Under the pieces are notes generated by a model. That model was not told the origin of the DNA. It searched no databases and saw only the letters and a list, made by a program, of their open reading frames with translations. From NCBI RefSeq assembly GCF_900112895.1, contig NZ_FONL01000003.1, positions 62,001-126,000 on the forward strand: a stretch of 64,000 nt of DNA. Direction: 5' to 3'. Source of the DNA: Succiniclasticum ruminis DSM 9236. GTDB taxonomy: Bacteria; Bacillota; Negativicutes; Acidaminococcales; Acidaminococcaceae. Position numbers and translations under genes: made by a program. Positions 9,487-17,087 of this stretch are shown piece by piece (positions within the stretch are counted from its first letter, which is position 1; every line of letters starts with the position of its first letter).

Positions 9487-10419
9487 ATGGCTAAGATTTT
9501 CAAAGGGACTTTGGGATTAATCGGCAATACCCCCCTGGTGGAAGTTGTCAATATTGAAAAAGAGTTAGGCCTGCAAGCTACAATTCTGGTGAAGCTGGAA
9601 TATTTTAACCCGGCAGGCAGCGTGAAGGACCGCATTGCCAAGGCTATGATCGAAGACGCGGAAGCGAAAGGTCTGCTGAAGCCGGGCGCTGTCATCATCG
9701 AGCCCACTTCCGGTAACACCGGTATCGGTCTGGCAGCAATCGCGGCGGCCAAAGGGTACCGTATCATCCTCACTATGCCGGAAACCATGAGCGTGGAACG
9801 CCGCAATATCCTGAAAGCCTATGGCGCGGAAATTGTACTGACGGAAGGCGCGAAGGGCATGAAGGGCGCTATCGCCAAAGCAGACGATCTGGCGAAGGAA
9901 ATCCCCAACAGCTTTATTCCCGGCCAGTTTGTAAATCCGGCCAACCCGGCCATCCATAAAGCCACTACCGGTCCGGAGATCTGGAACGATACCGACGGCA
10001 AAGTTGACATCTTTATCGCGGGCGTAGGCACCGGCGGAACCGTAACGGGTACCGGTGAATATCTGAAAGAACAGAACCCCAGTGTGAAAGTCGTGGCGCT
10101 GGAACCGGCAGATTCTCCCGTGTTGTCCGAAGGCAGGGCAGGCGCTCATAAGATTCAGGGCATCGGCGCAGGCTTTGTACCGGAAGTACTGAATACCAAG
10201 CTTTACGACGAAGTATTTAAAGCGGAAAGCGCGGACGCCTTTGCGGCGGCCAAACTGCTGGCGAAAAAAGAAGGCATCTCCGTAGGCATTTCCTCCGGCG
10301 CGGCGCTGCATGGGGCCATTGAACTGGCAAAACGTCCGGAGAACAAGGGCAAGGTCATTGTAGCCCTGCTTCCGGACAGCGGTGACCGGTATTATTCTAC
10401 CCCGTTGTTTACGGAATAA
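9487..10419 (+). CDS. cysK: Cysteine synthase A
   Basis: CysK makes L-cysteine from O-acetylserine and sulfide using PLP. The protein is 310 residues, the usual length. It has the PLP lysine in NPAGSVKDR (Lys near residue 44), the substrate loop [12 protein letters not shown], the phosphate-binding [12 protein letters not shown] and the end block [14 protein letters not shown]. The N-terminal IGNTPLVEV is also characteristic. It has its own promoter/operator shared with nifS, which fits joint control of cysteine supply and desulfuration. The tRNA-Cys-like gene starts 24 bp after the stop codon with no terminator between, so they are probably cotranscribed. Confidence 0.96.
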   Translation: MAKIFKGTLGLIGNTPLVEVVNIEKELGLQATILVKLEYFNPAGSVKDRIAKAMIEDAEAKGLLKPGAVIIEPTSGNTGIGLAAIAAAKGYRIILTMPETMSVERRNILKAYGAEIVLTEGAKGMKGAIAKADDLAKEIPNSFIPGQFVNPANPAIHKATTGPEIWNDTDGKVDIFIAGVGTGGTVTGTGEYLKEQNPSVKVVALEPADSPVLSEGRAGAHKIQGIGAGFVPEVLNTKLYDEVFKAESADAFAAAKLLAKKEGISVGISSGAALHGAIELAKRPENKGKVIVALLPDSGDRYYSTPLFTE

Positions 10420-10443
10420 AAGATATATCGTTAACGTCCAAAA

Positions 10444-10520
10444 GGCGGCGTAGCCAAGTGTTTAAGGCACTAGTCCGCAAGACTATCATTCCCTGTGTTC
10501 AAATCCAGGCGCCGCCTCCA
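10444..10520 (+). tRNA. tRNA-Cys (anticodon GCA), structurally aberrant
   Basis: A 77-nt cloverleaf with a perfect 7-bp acceptor stem (GGCGGCG/CGCCGCC), encoded CCA, discriminator T73 and anticodon GCA, which are the identity elements for cysteine. Several normally invariant features are absent. Position 33 is C, not U. The D-loop (AAGTGTTTAA) has no G18-G19 pair. Position 27-43 is C-U, and the T-stem carries an extra bulged T (CCTG-T-G / C-CAGG), though the T-loop TTCAAAT is intact. It sits 24 bp behind cysK in the same transcript and is followed by a terminator. It may be a working but unusual tRNA, a sensor, or a decaying copy. Confidence 0.75.
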
Positions 10521-10533
10521 ATTATATAAATAA

Positions 10534-10583
10534 TAAACTGTACCGTTTAAAAAGCCAAAGGGCCGGCGCGGTACAGTTTTTTA
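10534..10583 (+). terminator. Terminator of cysK-tRNA unit
   Basis: The hairpin AAACTGTACCG / CGGTACAGTTT is followed by TTTATTAT, 14 bp after the tRNA CCA end. Confidence 0.9.
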
Positions 10584-10664
10584 TTATAAAAAAGCAGATA
10601 AAGCCTTTGACTGGCGGTTTGTTTTCCTCTTTTTAAAAGTTGCCCAAAAAACACAAATTACAGG

Positions 10665-10693
10665 TTGTAATTTATTTAAAGGTGTGATATGAT
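10665..10693 (+). promoter_or_regulatory. Promoter of binding-protein gene
   Basis: TTGTAA at 10665-10670, a 17-bp spacer and TATGAT at 10688-10693 with an upstream TG (extended -10). Confidence 0.7.
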
Positions 10694-10773
10694 TTATCTA
10701 ACTTAAATAACAACGTGTTATTAAAAGTCGGCGACGCCTGCTGTGTCTGGCGGACAGAAATGGGAGGAAAACC

Positions 10774-11559
10774 ATGAAAAAGTTTTTATGCTTTGTATTA
10801 ACAATGATTTTTATGCTTGCTTTTATGGGCTGTGGCGGTGAGAAAAAAGCAGATGTGCCTGCGCAGAAAGCTGTATCGAAGACAGTGCTTCACGTGGGAA
10901 CTAACGCGAATTACCCGCCCTTTGAGTATTACCAGAAGGCCTCCAAAGCTTTCATAGGCTTTGATGTCGAACTGATGCAGGGTGTGGCCAGAGAAATGGG
11001 CTACAGCAAGGTGGAATTTGTGGATATGGAATTCAATAAACTGCTTCCTTCCCTGAAAGAGGGGAAGGTGGATGTGGTTATTTCCTGTCTGACGGTTACG
11101 GATGACCGCAAAAAAGAGGTCGATTTTACGCAGCCCTATCTTGTCAGCGCAAATGTAGCGGTTGGTTCCACTGACGCAAAAACCCGCAGCACAGGCGCCA
11201 TGAAGGGTAAACGTATCGCGGTTGAGACCGGAAGCATCCACGTAAAACAAGCAAGACAGTATTCGGATACTGTCGTTGAATGCGGCGGAGCGGAAGAAGC
11301 GTTAAAACTGATCATGGACAAGAGGGCAGATTTTGCTATCATGGACAATTATACAGCACGCTTTTTCATCACTCATTTTTACAACGGGAAACTGAGCATT
11401 ATGGCGGAACTGCAGGACGATACAGATACCCGTGTCGGGATTGCCGTAGCCAAAGGGAATAAAGAATTGATGGATAAACTGAATACGGGTCTGCGGAAAT
11501 ACCGTGAGGACGCCGCGTATTACCAGATGAAGAACAATTACTTTGGCAAACTTCTGTAA
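10774..11559 (+). CDS. Amino-acid-binding lipoprotein (SBP family 3), orphan
   Basis: A 261-residue extracytoplasmic solute-binding protein of the polar amino acid ABC transporter type. It has a lipoprotein signal peptide with lipobox FMGC, so Cys20 is the likely lipid-bearing residue. It shows the family-3 signature pattern: NANYPPFEY, GFDVELMQGVAREMG, VDVVISCLTVTDDRKKEVDFTQPY, KGKRIAVETGS and DFAIMDNYTA. No permease or ATPase gene is adjacent, so it must borrow a transporter coded elsewhere or act as a sensor. Its place between cysK and nifS makes cystine or a sulfur amino acid a possible ligand, which is inference. A TetR regulator follows. Confidence 0.85.
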   Translation: MKKFLCFVLTMIFMLAFMGCGGEKKADVPAQKAVSKTVLHVGTNANYPPFEYYQKASKAFIGFDVELMQGVAREMGYSKVEFVDMEFNKLLPSLKEGKVDVVISCLTVTDDRKKEVDFTQPYLVSANVAVGSTDAKTRSTGAMKGKRIAVETGSIHVKQARQYSDTVVECGGAEEALKLIMDKRADFAIMDNYTARFFITHFYNGKLSIMAELQDDTDTRVGIAVAKGNKELMDKLNTGLRKYREDAAYYQMKNNYFGKLL

Positions 11560-11595
11560 GGCACGGGAAAGTAATCGGCCAAAGCAAATATTATA

Positions 11596-11607
11596 AACCG
11601 TTCGGTT
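11596..11607. promoter_or_regulatory. Candidate TetR operator
   Basis: The inverted repeat AACCG-TT-CGGTT, of the ACCGnnCGGT kind common for TetR proteins, lies about 100 bp upstream of the TetR gene at 11704. A TATAAT at 11670-11675 lies between them. Confidence 0.45.
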
Positions 11608-11703
11608 CAGATGCGTTTATTTGTCAATAACCGGTATAATGCAAGCACCAAAATCTAAGCCGGATATGATATAATAATAAAAACGATGAAGGAAGACGGT
11701 GCG

Positions 11704-12342
11704 ATGGATTTTATCAGGGCGCGGGGAGAAGAACAGAAAAAAATCAGGATACAACAGATTGTAGATGCTGCGGCTATGCTTTATGAGGAAGTAGGCTATG
11801 ACAAAGTCACGTTCTCGCAAATTGGCAGAAAACTGAGTTTTTCCCGTCTGAATCTGTACAATTATTACCACTGCAAGGAAGATATTTTCCTTACCCTTCT
11901 GTTACAGGACAGAGGGAAAATGGTAGAAGACGCCAGGAGAACCTTTTCAGGAGCAGTAACAGACAGGGACGCATTCTGCCATGCCTGGGCGTCGCTGATG
12001 CTGCGTCACCAGCGGATGCTGTCTCTGTTCAGCATTACGAATACGGTGATACTGCGAGATGCTTCTTCAGAAATGCACAGGCGTTTCCGCTCGGAGATGA
12101 GCCAGACCACTGACAAATTGATTTCGCTGGTGCAGGAGCTGTTTCCGGCGTTTACCCCTGAACAGGCGCTTCTCTTTTTGGAATGTGAGAGCAGTTATGC
12201 CCTGACGCTGTATCCGGCAAGCCTGGAATATAAAAACAGTCAGCACATTGAAATTTTTCCCGATGCAGGCAGGGGAACCCGGAATTTTGTTTCGTTATAC
12301 GTTCCGTTTTTGAAAGTTTTACTGAAAGGGCTGGAAAAATAA
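11704..12342 (+). CDS. TetR/AcrR family transcriptional regulator
   Basis: A 212-residue one-component repressor. Residues about 10-60 form the TetR DNA-binding domain: IVDAAAMLYEEVGYDKVTFSQIGRKL, then LNLYNYYHCKEDIF, the classic helix-turn-helix end with Tyr-rich recognition helix and KEDIF motif. The C-terminal half is a ligand-binding helical domain of unknown specificity. It is a clear paralogue of the TetR protein at 61368, sharing the start MDFIRAR, NLYNY..CKEDIFLTLLLQD and LTLYPASLEYK. ATG 11704 was preferred over ATG 11686 because GGAAGA lies 7 bp upstream and the paralogue begins at the same point. A candidate palindromic operator lies upstream. Confidence 0.88.
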   Translation: MDFIRARGEEQKKIRIQQIVDAAAMLYEEVGYDKVTFSQIGRKLSFSRLNLYNYYHCKEDIFLTLLLQDRGKMVEDARRTFSGAVTDRDAFCHAWASLMLRHQRMLSLFSITNTVILRDASSEMHRRFRSEMSQTTDKLISLVQELFPAFTPEQALLFLECESSYALTLYPASLEYKNSQHIEIFPDAGRGTRNFVSLYVPFLKVLLKGLEK

Positions 12343-12378
12343 GTTACTCCTTAATTGAATAGTTTTTCTTAAGTAAAG

Positions 12379-12420
12379 CAAACCGGCGTCAGCAAGGATC
12401 AGGCTGATACCGGTTTTTCT
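12379..12420 (+). terminator. Terminator, member of a repeated hairpin family
   Basis: AAACCGGCGTCAGC pairs with GCTGATACCGGTTT, then TTTCT. It shares CAGGCTGATACCGG exactly with the hairpin at 15027-15068. Confidence 0.8.
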
Positions 12421-12536
12421 GATTTTGAACGGTGGAGATTTTTATAATTTTTTTTCTGTATCTGCGGTTTATGCATCATAAGATTCAGGTGTGTTTTCAT
12501 GGCTGATATTACATTGTTAAATTCATATAAAACCCA

Positions 12537-12567
12537 TTGACATAGTATGAAATAGATGCTATAACTA
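12537..12567 (+). promoter_or_regulatory. nifS promoter/operator matching that of cysK
   Basis: TTGACA at 12537-12542, a 17-bp spacer and TATAAC at 12560-12565. The first 18 bases from the TTGACA are the same as in the cysK promoter, and the dyad ATAGT...ACTAT is kept. The leader to the nifS start is about 130 nt and I see no further structure in it. Confidence 0.75.
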
Positions 12568-12702
12568 TAACTAAAGAAAATCGAGCCGGTGAGCAATATG
12601 CAAACAGATGCAGAAGCAAAGGAACGAAAGGTTGTTAAAGCGCCCTGAACCATAACAGCCGGCGGGATAATGGGCGTATTAGTAATGAAAGGAAGAGATA
12701 AT

Positions 12703-13905
12703 TTGCGTAATCATATGGTATATGCCGATAATGCGGCAACGACTAAGATGAGCCCCGCAGCCATTAAGGCAATGCTGCCGTACATGGAAACCATATGGGG
12801 CAATCCGTCCAGCCTGTATGGTGCCGGGCAGCGGGCTGCGGAAGCGTTGCAGTCGGCCAGGGAGCGGATTGCGGCGTGCTTTGGGGCATCGGCAGGGGAA
12901 ATCTATTTTACCTCCGGTGGAAGCGAAGCGGATAACCAGGCCATTATCTCCGCGGCAAAAATCGGGGAGCGTAAAGGGAAGAAGCATATCATTTCTTCTG
13001 CATTTGAACATCATGCGGTGCTCCATACGCTGAAGAAACTGGAAAAGGCCGGATTTGAAATTGAGCTGCTGGATGTGCATGAAAACGGACTGATACATCC
13101 GTCTCAGGTTGCGGATGCCATTCGTGAAGACACGTGTCTTGTCACGATTATGTACGCCAACAACGAAATCGGATCCATCCAGCCTATTGTGGAAATCGGG
13201 GCGATCTGCAAAGAAAAAGGGGTGTTATTCCATACTGACGCCGTGCAGGCAGCCGGGCATCTGCCGATTCATGTAGTTGAACAGAACATTGATATGTTGT
13301 CTCTTTCTGCTCATAAATTCCACGGTCCCAAAGGGATTGGCGTACTATATGCGCGTAAGGGGATCCCGCTGACCAATATTATCGAAGGCGGGGCGCAGGA
13401 GCGCGGTAAACGGGGCGGCACGGAAAACGTACCGGCGATTTTGGGTATGGCGACGGCGTTGGAAGAGGCGTGCGCTCATATGGAAGAAAACACGAAAATG
13501 GTACTGAAACTGCGGAACCGGCTGATTGAGGGACTTTCCAAAATTCCGCACAGTGTTTTGAACGGAGATTTGGAGAAACGACTGCCGGGTAACGTCAATT
13601 TCTGTTTTGAAGGCATCGAGGGCGAAAGCCTGCTGTTGTTGCTGGATGATAAGGGAATCTGCGCTTCTTCCGGCTCGGCCTGTACGTCTGGTTCGCTGGA
13701 CCCGAGCCACGTCCTGTTAGCGATCGGAAGGCCGCATGAAGTAGCGCACGGTTCGCTCAGGCTGTCTCTGTGTGAAGAAAACACGGAAGAAGAGGTGGAG
13801 TATATTTTGCAGTCTGTTCCGGACATTGTGGAATATCTACGCGGCATTTCCCCGTTATGGAAAGATAAAGTGAAAGGCAAACGGGCATTTCTGTTGCCGG
13901 AATAA
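12703..13905 (+). CDS. nifS: Cysteine desulfurase (NifS/IscS type)
   Basis: This PLP enzyme takes sulfur from cysteine for iron-sulfur cluster assembly. The roughly 400-residue protein has the family start VYADNAATTKMSPAA, the PLP lysine in SLSAHKFHGPKGIG, the active-site cysteine loop ASSGSACTSGSLDPSHVL, and GGAQERGKRGGTENVP. The start is uncertain. TTG 12703 has GGAAGAG 5 bp upstream and is chosen; an in-frame ATG at 12670 would add 11 residues and ATG 12715 would begin at VYADNAAT. It is followed after 19 bp by iscU, forming a compact NifS-IscU module, and shares its promoter type with cysK. Confidence 0.94.
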   Translation: MRNHMVYADNAATTKMSPAAIKAMLPYMETIWGNPSSLYGAGQRAAEALQSARERIAACFGASAGEIYFTSGGSEADNQAIISAAKIGERKGKKHIISSAFEHHAVLHTLKKLEKAGFEIELLDVHENGLIHPSQVADAIREDTCLVTIMYANNEIGSIQPIVEIGAICKEKGVLFHTDAVQAAGHLPIHVVEQNIDMLSLSAHKFHGPKGIGVLYARKGIPLTNIIEGGAQERGKRGGTENVPAILGMATALEEACAHMEENTKMVLKLRNRLIEGLSKIPHSVLNGDLEKRLPGNVNFCFEGIEGESLLLLLDDKGICASSGSACTSGSLDPSHVLLAIGRPHEVAHGSLRLSLCEENTEEEVEYILQSVPDIVEYLRGISPLWKDKVKGKRAFLLPE

Positions 13906-13924
13906 GGACAGGGAGGTTTTGTTA

Positions 13925-14341
13925 ATGGCACTGTACAGTGAAAAAGTGATGGACCACTTCCGCCATCCGAGAAATGTGGGAAGCATAGAAAACGCCGATG
14001 GTATCGGCGAAGTAGGCAATGCAAAATGCGGCGATATCATGAAAATATATCTGAAGATCGACAATGATATAGTGACGGATGTGAAGTTTGAAACGTTTGG
14101 CTGTGGCTCGGCGATTGCGTCCAGTTCCATGGCAACGGAACTGATTAAAGGCAAACCCGTAAGCGAAGTTTTGCAGCTTACCAACAAAGCGGTAACGGAA
14201 GCGCTGGACGGATTGCCCGCGCATAAACTGCATTGCTCCGTATTGGCGGAGGAAGCCATTCAGGCGGCGATTAATGATTACAAAAGCAAACAGAAAATCC
14301 GGGCGGTGGGCTCGTTAGCAAAAGCGGAAGAATCAAAATGA
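13925..14341 (+). CDS. iscU: Iron-sulfur cluster scaffold IscU/NifU-like
   Basis: A 138-residue scaffold on which NifS assembles iron-sulfur clusters. It has the three cluster cysteines in context: VGNAKCGD (first), FGCGSAIASSS (second) and HKLHCSVLAEEAI (third), with the start YSEKVMDHFRHPRNVG. ATG 13925 has GGGAGG at 13911-13916; the TTG six bases earlier is less likely. Compared with classical IscU, the C-terminus (QKIRAVGSLAKAEESK) is slightly longer. Its stop codon overlaps the start of the C39-like gene (ATGA, 14338-14341), so the three genes nifS, iscU and the protease are almost surely one operon with coupled translation. Confidence 0.94.
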   Translation: MALYSEKVMDHFRHPRNVGSIENADGIGEVGNAKCGDIMKIYLKIDNDIVTDVKFETFGCGSAIASSSMATELIKGKPVSEVLQLTNKAVTEALDGLPAHKLHCSVLAEEAIQAAINDYKSKQKIRAVGSLAKAEESK

Positions 14342-14958
14342 GAATCCCATTGCGTTATCAGGTTTCGGAATATGACTGCGGACCAACTTCCCTGCTGAAC
14401 GCACTGAATTACCTGTTCCAGCGGGAGGAGATTTCGCCGGAACTGATCCGTAACATCATGCTGTATTCACTGGATTGCTACGGCAGCGGCGGCGCACCGG
14501 GAAAACGCGGAACCTCCCGCATGGCCATGATGTTTCTCAGCAACTGGCTGGAGGGCGTTGGCAAGACGGGTATCCTGCCGGTAGAAAGCCGTTACCTTTC
14601 GGGCAGGGACGTGCGCATGGATGCCCACAGTTTCCTTGTGGATGCACTGCACCGGAATGGTGTGGCGGTTGTACGGCTGTATCTGGACGGGGAACACTAT
14701 GTGCTTCTTACCGGGGAAAAAGAGGGACGCGTTTACCTGTTCGATCCTTACTACCTGCCCGACGGGCTTGCGGAAACTGACATAGAAAATACGACGGGCC
14801 ACCCGTTCCATTACAACCGTATCGTGCCCTTTTCATATTTTAACAGGGAAACGCAGGCGCCTTACGCATTGGGCAGTGAAGCGGAACGGGAAGCGGTGCT
14901 GCTGTTTGATACGCGGACGAAGCTGACGGAAGAAAAAGCCATCGAGTATTTCATTTAA
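14338..14958 (+). CDS. C39-like cysteine peptidase family protein
   Basis: A 206-residue protein with a papain-like C39 pattern: the cysteine block SEYDCGPTSLLNAL at residues 10-23, and a later histidine block GEHYVLLTGEKEGRVYLFDPYY at about 118-140 with Asp after it. That gives a complete Cys-His-Asp set. There is no signal peptide, membrane segment or ABC domain, so it is not a bacteriocin exporter and is probably cytoplasmic. It overlaps iscU by 4 bases, which ties its expression to iron-sulfur assembly. Whether it cleaves peptides or has another thiol reaction is unknown. A hairpin terminator follows. Confidence 0.75.
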   Translation: MRIPLRYQVSEYDCGPTSLLNALNYLFQREEISPELIRNIMLYSLDCYGSGGAPGKRGTSRMAMMFLSNWLEGVGKTGILPVESRYLSGRDVRMDAHSFLVDALHRNGVAVVRLYLDGEHYVLLTGEKEGRVYLFDPYYLPDGLAETDIENTTGHPFHYNRIVPFSYFNRETQAPYALGSEAEREAVLLFDTRTKLTEEKAIEYFI

Positions 14959-15026
14959 GTGGGGTATTTCTAATAGGTGTTTCGCTAATTGAATATCATC
15001 TTTTAATAGCAAAGATAATCATATAA

Positions 15027-15068
15027 TCCGGTATCGGTCAGAAGCAGGCTGATACCGGAGTTTCTGTT
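15027..15068 (+). terminator. Terminator of the nifS operon, repeated hairpin family
   Basis: TCCGGTATCGGTC pairs imperfectly with GCTGATACCGGA, followed by GTTTCTGTTTTTT. It is related to the hairpins at 12379 and 18135. Confidence 0.75.
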
Positions 15069-15102
15069 TTTTACGCGTTATTTTCTAAATCAGGTTGGCA
15101 TA

Positions 15103-15111
15103 TGGTATAAT
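15103..15111 (+). promoter_or_regulatory. Extended -10 promoter of asparaginase
   Basis: TGGTATAAT, an extended -10 element, about 60 bp before the start codon; no good -35 is visible. Confidence 0.5.
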
Positions 15112-15171
15112 ATAACAGACGTAAAACCATTGATAACTTTAAATTTGATTTTTTGGAGAGGTTGAAACGCT

Positions 15172-16167
15172 ATGAAACAAATAGCAAATGTGCATATCAT
15201 CGCAACCGGCGGCACCATCGCCGGGCGGGCGGATTCGGCAGCTGCCACAGTAGGCTACAAAGCAGGGGAACTGACGGTTGGACAGCTGATAGCGTCTGTG
15301 CCGGGATTAGATAAGCTGGCGAATCTTTCCGGAGAGCAGCTTTGCAATATCGACAGCAAAGATATGAAGGAAGCAATCTGGCTGCAGCTGGCGCAGCGTG
15401 TGGAGGAAGCGGCAGAACGGAATGATGTGGACGGTATCGTCATCACCCACGGTACGGATACCCTGGAAGAAACGGCCTATTTCCTGCAGCTGACGGTAAA
15501 GACGGACAAACCCATCGTGCTGACGGGCGCAATGCGTCCGGCTACTGCCATCAGCGCAGACGGTCCTATGAACATCTGGCAGTCTGTGCAGGTTGCGGCA
15601 GACGAAAGCGCAAAAAGGCGTGGCGTGCTTGTGGTGATGAACGGACAGATTAACGGGGCGGAAACCGTTACAAAAATCAATGTCAACGCGTTGGAAGCGT
15701 TCCAGTCACCGGGAAGCGGGGCCGAAGGCGTTATCGTGGACGGGAAGATTTTCTGGCAGTCTCAGGATATAACGGACGCATTATCTGCGAACAAAATGAA
15801 ATTCTCCATAAAGAATCTCACGGAACTTCCCAAAGTGAGAATCATCTACGGCTATGTAGGCGGCGATGACGGACTGTTTGTGAAGGCGGCCCTGCAGGAC
15901 GGAGCCAGGGGATTGGTGTATGCGGCTTGTGGAAATGGCAGCGTACCGGAAAAACTGGCAGGTCTGTTAAAAGAAACGGTTGCATCCGGCGTACCTGTAG
16001 CGATTGCCACCCGTTGCGGCGGGGGTGTCGTGGTTTTATCTGAAATAATGACGGCAACGAATGGCTTTATCGCAGCAGGTACGTTGAATCCGCAAAAAGC
16101 AAAAATCTTGTTGCAGCTCGCGTTGACGAAAACAAATAATGTGAAAGAGATCCAAAAGATTTTTTGA
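15172..16167 (+). CDS. L-asparaginase (type II family, no signal peptide)
   Basis: Hydrolyses L-asparagine to aspartate and ammonia. The 331-residue protein holds both catalytic threonine motifs of the family: ATGGTIAG at residues 11-18, and VITHGTDTLEETAYFL with the Thr-Asp pair near residue 90. TGAMRPATAISADGPMN, the conserved loop after it, is also present. The C-terminal half has YGYVGGDDGLFVKAAL and ACGNGSVP, as in type II enzymes. It lacks the signal peptide seen on periplasmic AnsB, so it probably works in the cytoplasm. GGAGAGG precedes the ATG. It appears to be a single-gene unit; the csoR promoter begins 47 bp after the stop. Confidence 0.92.
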   Translation: MKQIANVHIIATGGTIAGRADSAAATVGYKAGELTVGQLIASVPGLDKLANLSGEQLCNIDSKDMKEAIWLQLAQRVEEAAERNDVDGIVITHGTDTLEETAYFLQLTVKTDKPIVLTGAMRPATAISADGPMNIWQSVQVAADESAKRRGVLVVMNGQINGAETVTKINVNALEAFQSPGSGAEGVIVDGKIFWQSQDITDALSANKMKFSIKNLTELPKVRIIYGYVGGDDGLFVKAALQDGARGLVYAACGNGSVPEKLAGLLKETVASGVPVAIATRCGGGVVVLSEIMTATNGFIAAGTLNPQKAKILLQLALTKTNNVKEIQKIF

Positions 16168-16213
16168 TTTTCGTAAGAGTTAGTTAAGTGACTGAGGCAG
16201 AAGGAGTCCGGGC

Positions 16214-16269
16214 TTGACAACCGGCAGAGTTTCCTTATAATTAAAAATAATAGGTATGGGGGTATACCC
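16214..16269 (+). promoter_or_regulatory. csoR promoter and auto-operator
   Basis: Perfect TTGACA (16214-16219) and TATAAT (16236-16241) with a 16-bp spacer. Just downstream is a copper-type operator (GGTAT at 16253-16257, ATACC at 16264-16268, with the palindrome GGGTATACCC). This implies autorepression. Confidence 0.85.
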
Positions 16270-16289
16270 TGCAACAGGAGGTTTATTGT

Positions 16290-16565
16290 ATGATTCAATG
16301 TATGGATTCAGAAAATCTTCACCGCCGGTTTAAGAAGATTATCGGCCAAATCAATGCTATTGACCGGATGGTTGATGAGGACATTCCCTGTGAAGATATC
16401 CTGGCACAGATTAATGCGGCCAAGTCTGCGCTGCATAAGGCAGGGCAGGTGGTTCTGGAAGGCCATATCCAGCATTGTGTCCGGGAAGGCATTGAAAAAG
16501 GAGATGCGGACAGAACCATTGCGCGCTTTACGAAAGCGGTGGAACGGTTTGCCAATATGAAATAA
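16290..16565 (+). CDS. csoR: CsoR-family copper-sensing repressor
   Basis: A 91-residue all-helical repressor that lets go of DNA when it binds Cu(I). The three ligands of true CsoR proteins are visible at Cys34 (DIPCED), His59 and Cys63 (GHIQHC), and the helix-1 start HRRFKKIIGQINAIDRMV is typical of the CsoR/FrmR family. The C-H-C set favours copper over nickel or formaldehyde sensors. AGGAGG precedes the ATG. Matching operators (TATACCC/GGGTATA type) lie in its own promoter and twice in the next promoter at 16680-16744. No copper ATPase gene follows in this window, which is unusual for csoR. Confidence 0.92.
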   Translation: MIQCMDSENLHRRFKKIIGQINAIDRMVDEDIPCEDILAQINAAKSALHKAGQVVLEGHIQHCVREGIEKGDADRTIARFTKAVERFANMK

Positions 16566-16597
16566 GAAATTACCCACCAAAAGAGAACCGGATCAGT

Positions 16598-16641
16598 ACA
16601 ACAGCGGAGCCCCGCAATAGGGGTTTTTCCGCTGTTTTATA
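16598..16641 (+). terminator. Terminator of csoR
   Basis: AACAGCGGA pairs with TCCGCTGTT around an inner CCCC/GGGG pairing, followed by TTATATTTG. Confidence 0.8.
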
Positions 16642-16679
16642 TTTGTATTTGAAATAATTGTAAAATCCATTTTCACCTC

Positions 16680-16744
16680 TTGACAACATATACCCCTATG
16701 GGTATAATACCACTAAAGACAATACAAATACCCGTATGGGTATA
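16680..16744 (+). promoter_or_regulatory. Consensus promoter with two CsoR operators
   Basis: TTGACA (16680-16685), a 17-bp spacer and TATAAT (16703-16708) form a perfect sigma-70 promoter. The spacer and -10 are occupied by the inverted repeat TATACCC-CTAT-GGGTATA (16689-16706). A second copy, ATACCC-GTAT-GGGTAT (16728-16743), lies just after the expected start of transcription. CsoR should block this promoter tightly until copper is present. Confidence 0.88.
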
Positions 16745-16806
16745 ACGATGTTAAAATATTGAAATTACTGATTTGTCGCAGCATTGTGTGTAAGGGGAAG
16801 GGAGAT

Positions 16807-16890
16807 ATGAAGATGAGCTTCAGTAAAAAATACGGTTTTGAATATGATAATTCATTTATGTTTTGGGGTTTCCTGTGGCTAATGAAATAA
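16807..16890 (+). CDS. 27-residue peptide under copper-type control
   Basis: A short reading frame of 27 codons, the only one between the CsoR-controlled promoter and a strong terminator at 16933-16966. AAGGGGA lies 8 bp before the first ATG (16807), and AGGGAG lies 8 bp before a second ATG (16813), so initiation is well supported. The N-terminal half is polar (KKYGFEYDNS) and the C-terminal third is strongly hydrophobic and aromatic (FMFWGFLWLM) ending in Lys. It has four methionines, which can bind Cu(I), but no Cys or His. I recognise no family. It may be a membrane micropeptide of the copper response, or the RNA itself may be the product. Confidence 0.6.
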   Translation: MKMSFSKKYGFEYDNSFMFWGFLWLMK

Positions 16891-16932
16891 AAACAGCCCG
16901 GGGTGAGAGTGATTGCTTTGTAATTCTTCAAC

Positions 16933-16966
16933 GTGCGCTTCTTCTGTAGAAGAGGCGCTTTTTCTA
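16933..16966 (+). terminator. Terminator of the copper-type micropeptide transcript
   Basis: GCGC-T-TCTTCT pairs with AGAAGA-G-GCGC around a short loop, followed by TTTTTC. Confidence 0.85.
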
Positions 16967-17000
16967 TATACGTTGTTTTTTCTTAATTCTTTATATTTTT

Positions 17001-17061
17001 GGTTGACGAATTCCATCGAGTTAACTATAATTATGTTAACGTTAACGATAAGGAAGTTAAC
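17001..17061 (+). promoter_or_regulatory. bioB promoter with biotin-type operators
   Basis: TTGACG (17003-17008), a 17-bp spacer and TATAAT (17026-17031). GGTTGAC covers the -35, GTTAAC repeats lie at 17036-17047, and GTTAACC at 17055-17061. The same arrangement occurs ahead of bioD (23616-23705). The GGTTAAC/GTTAACC half-sites resemble BirA operators of Firmicutes. Confidence 0.75.
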
Positions 17062-17087
17062 CAAAATAGAGAAAAGAGGCATCAAGT

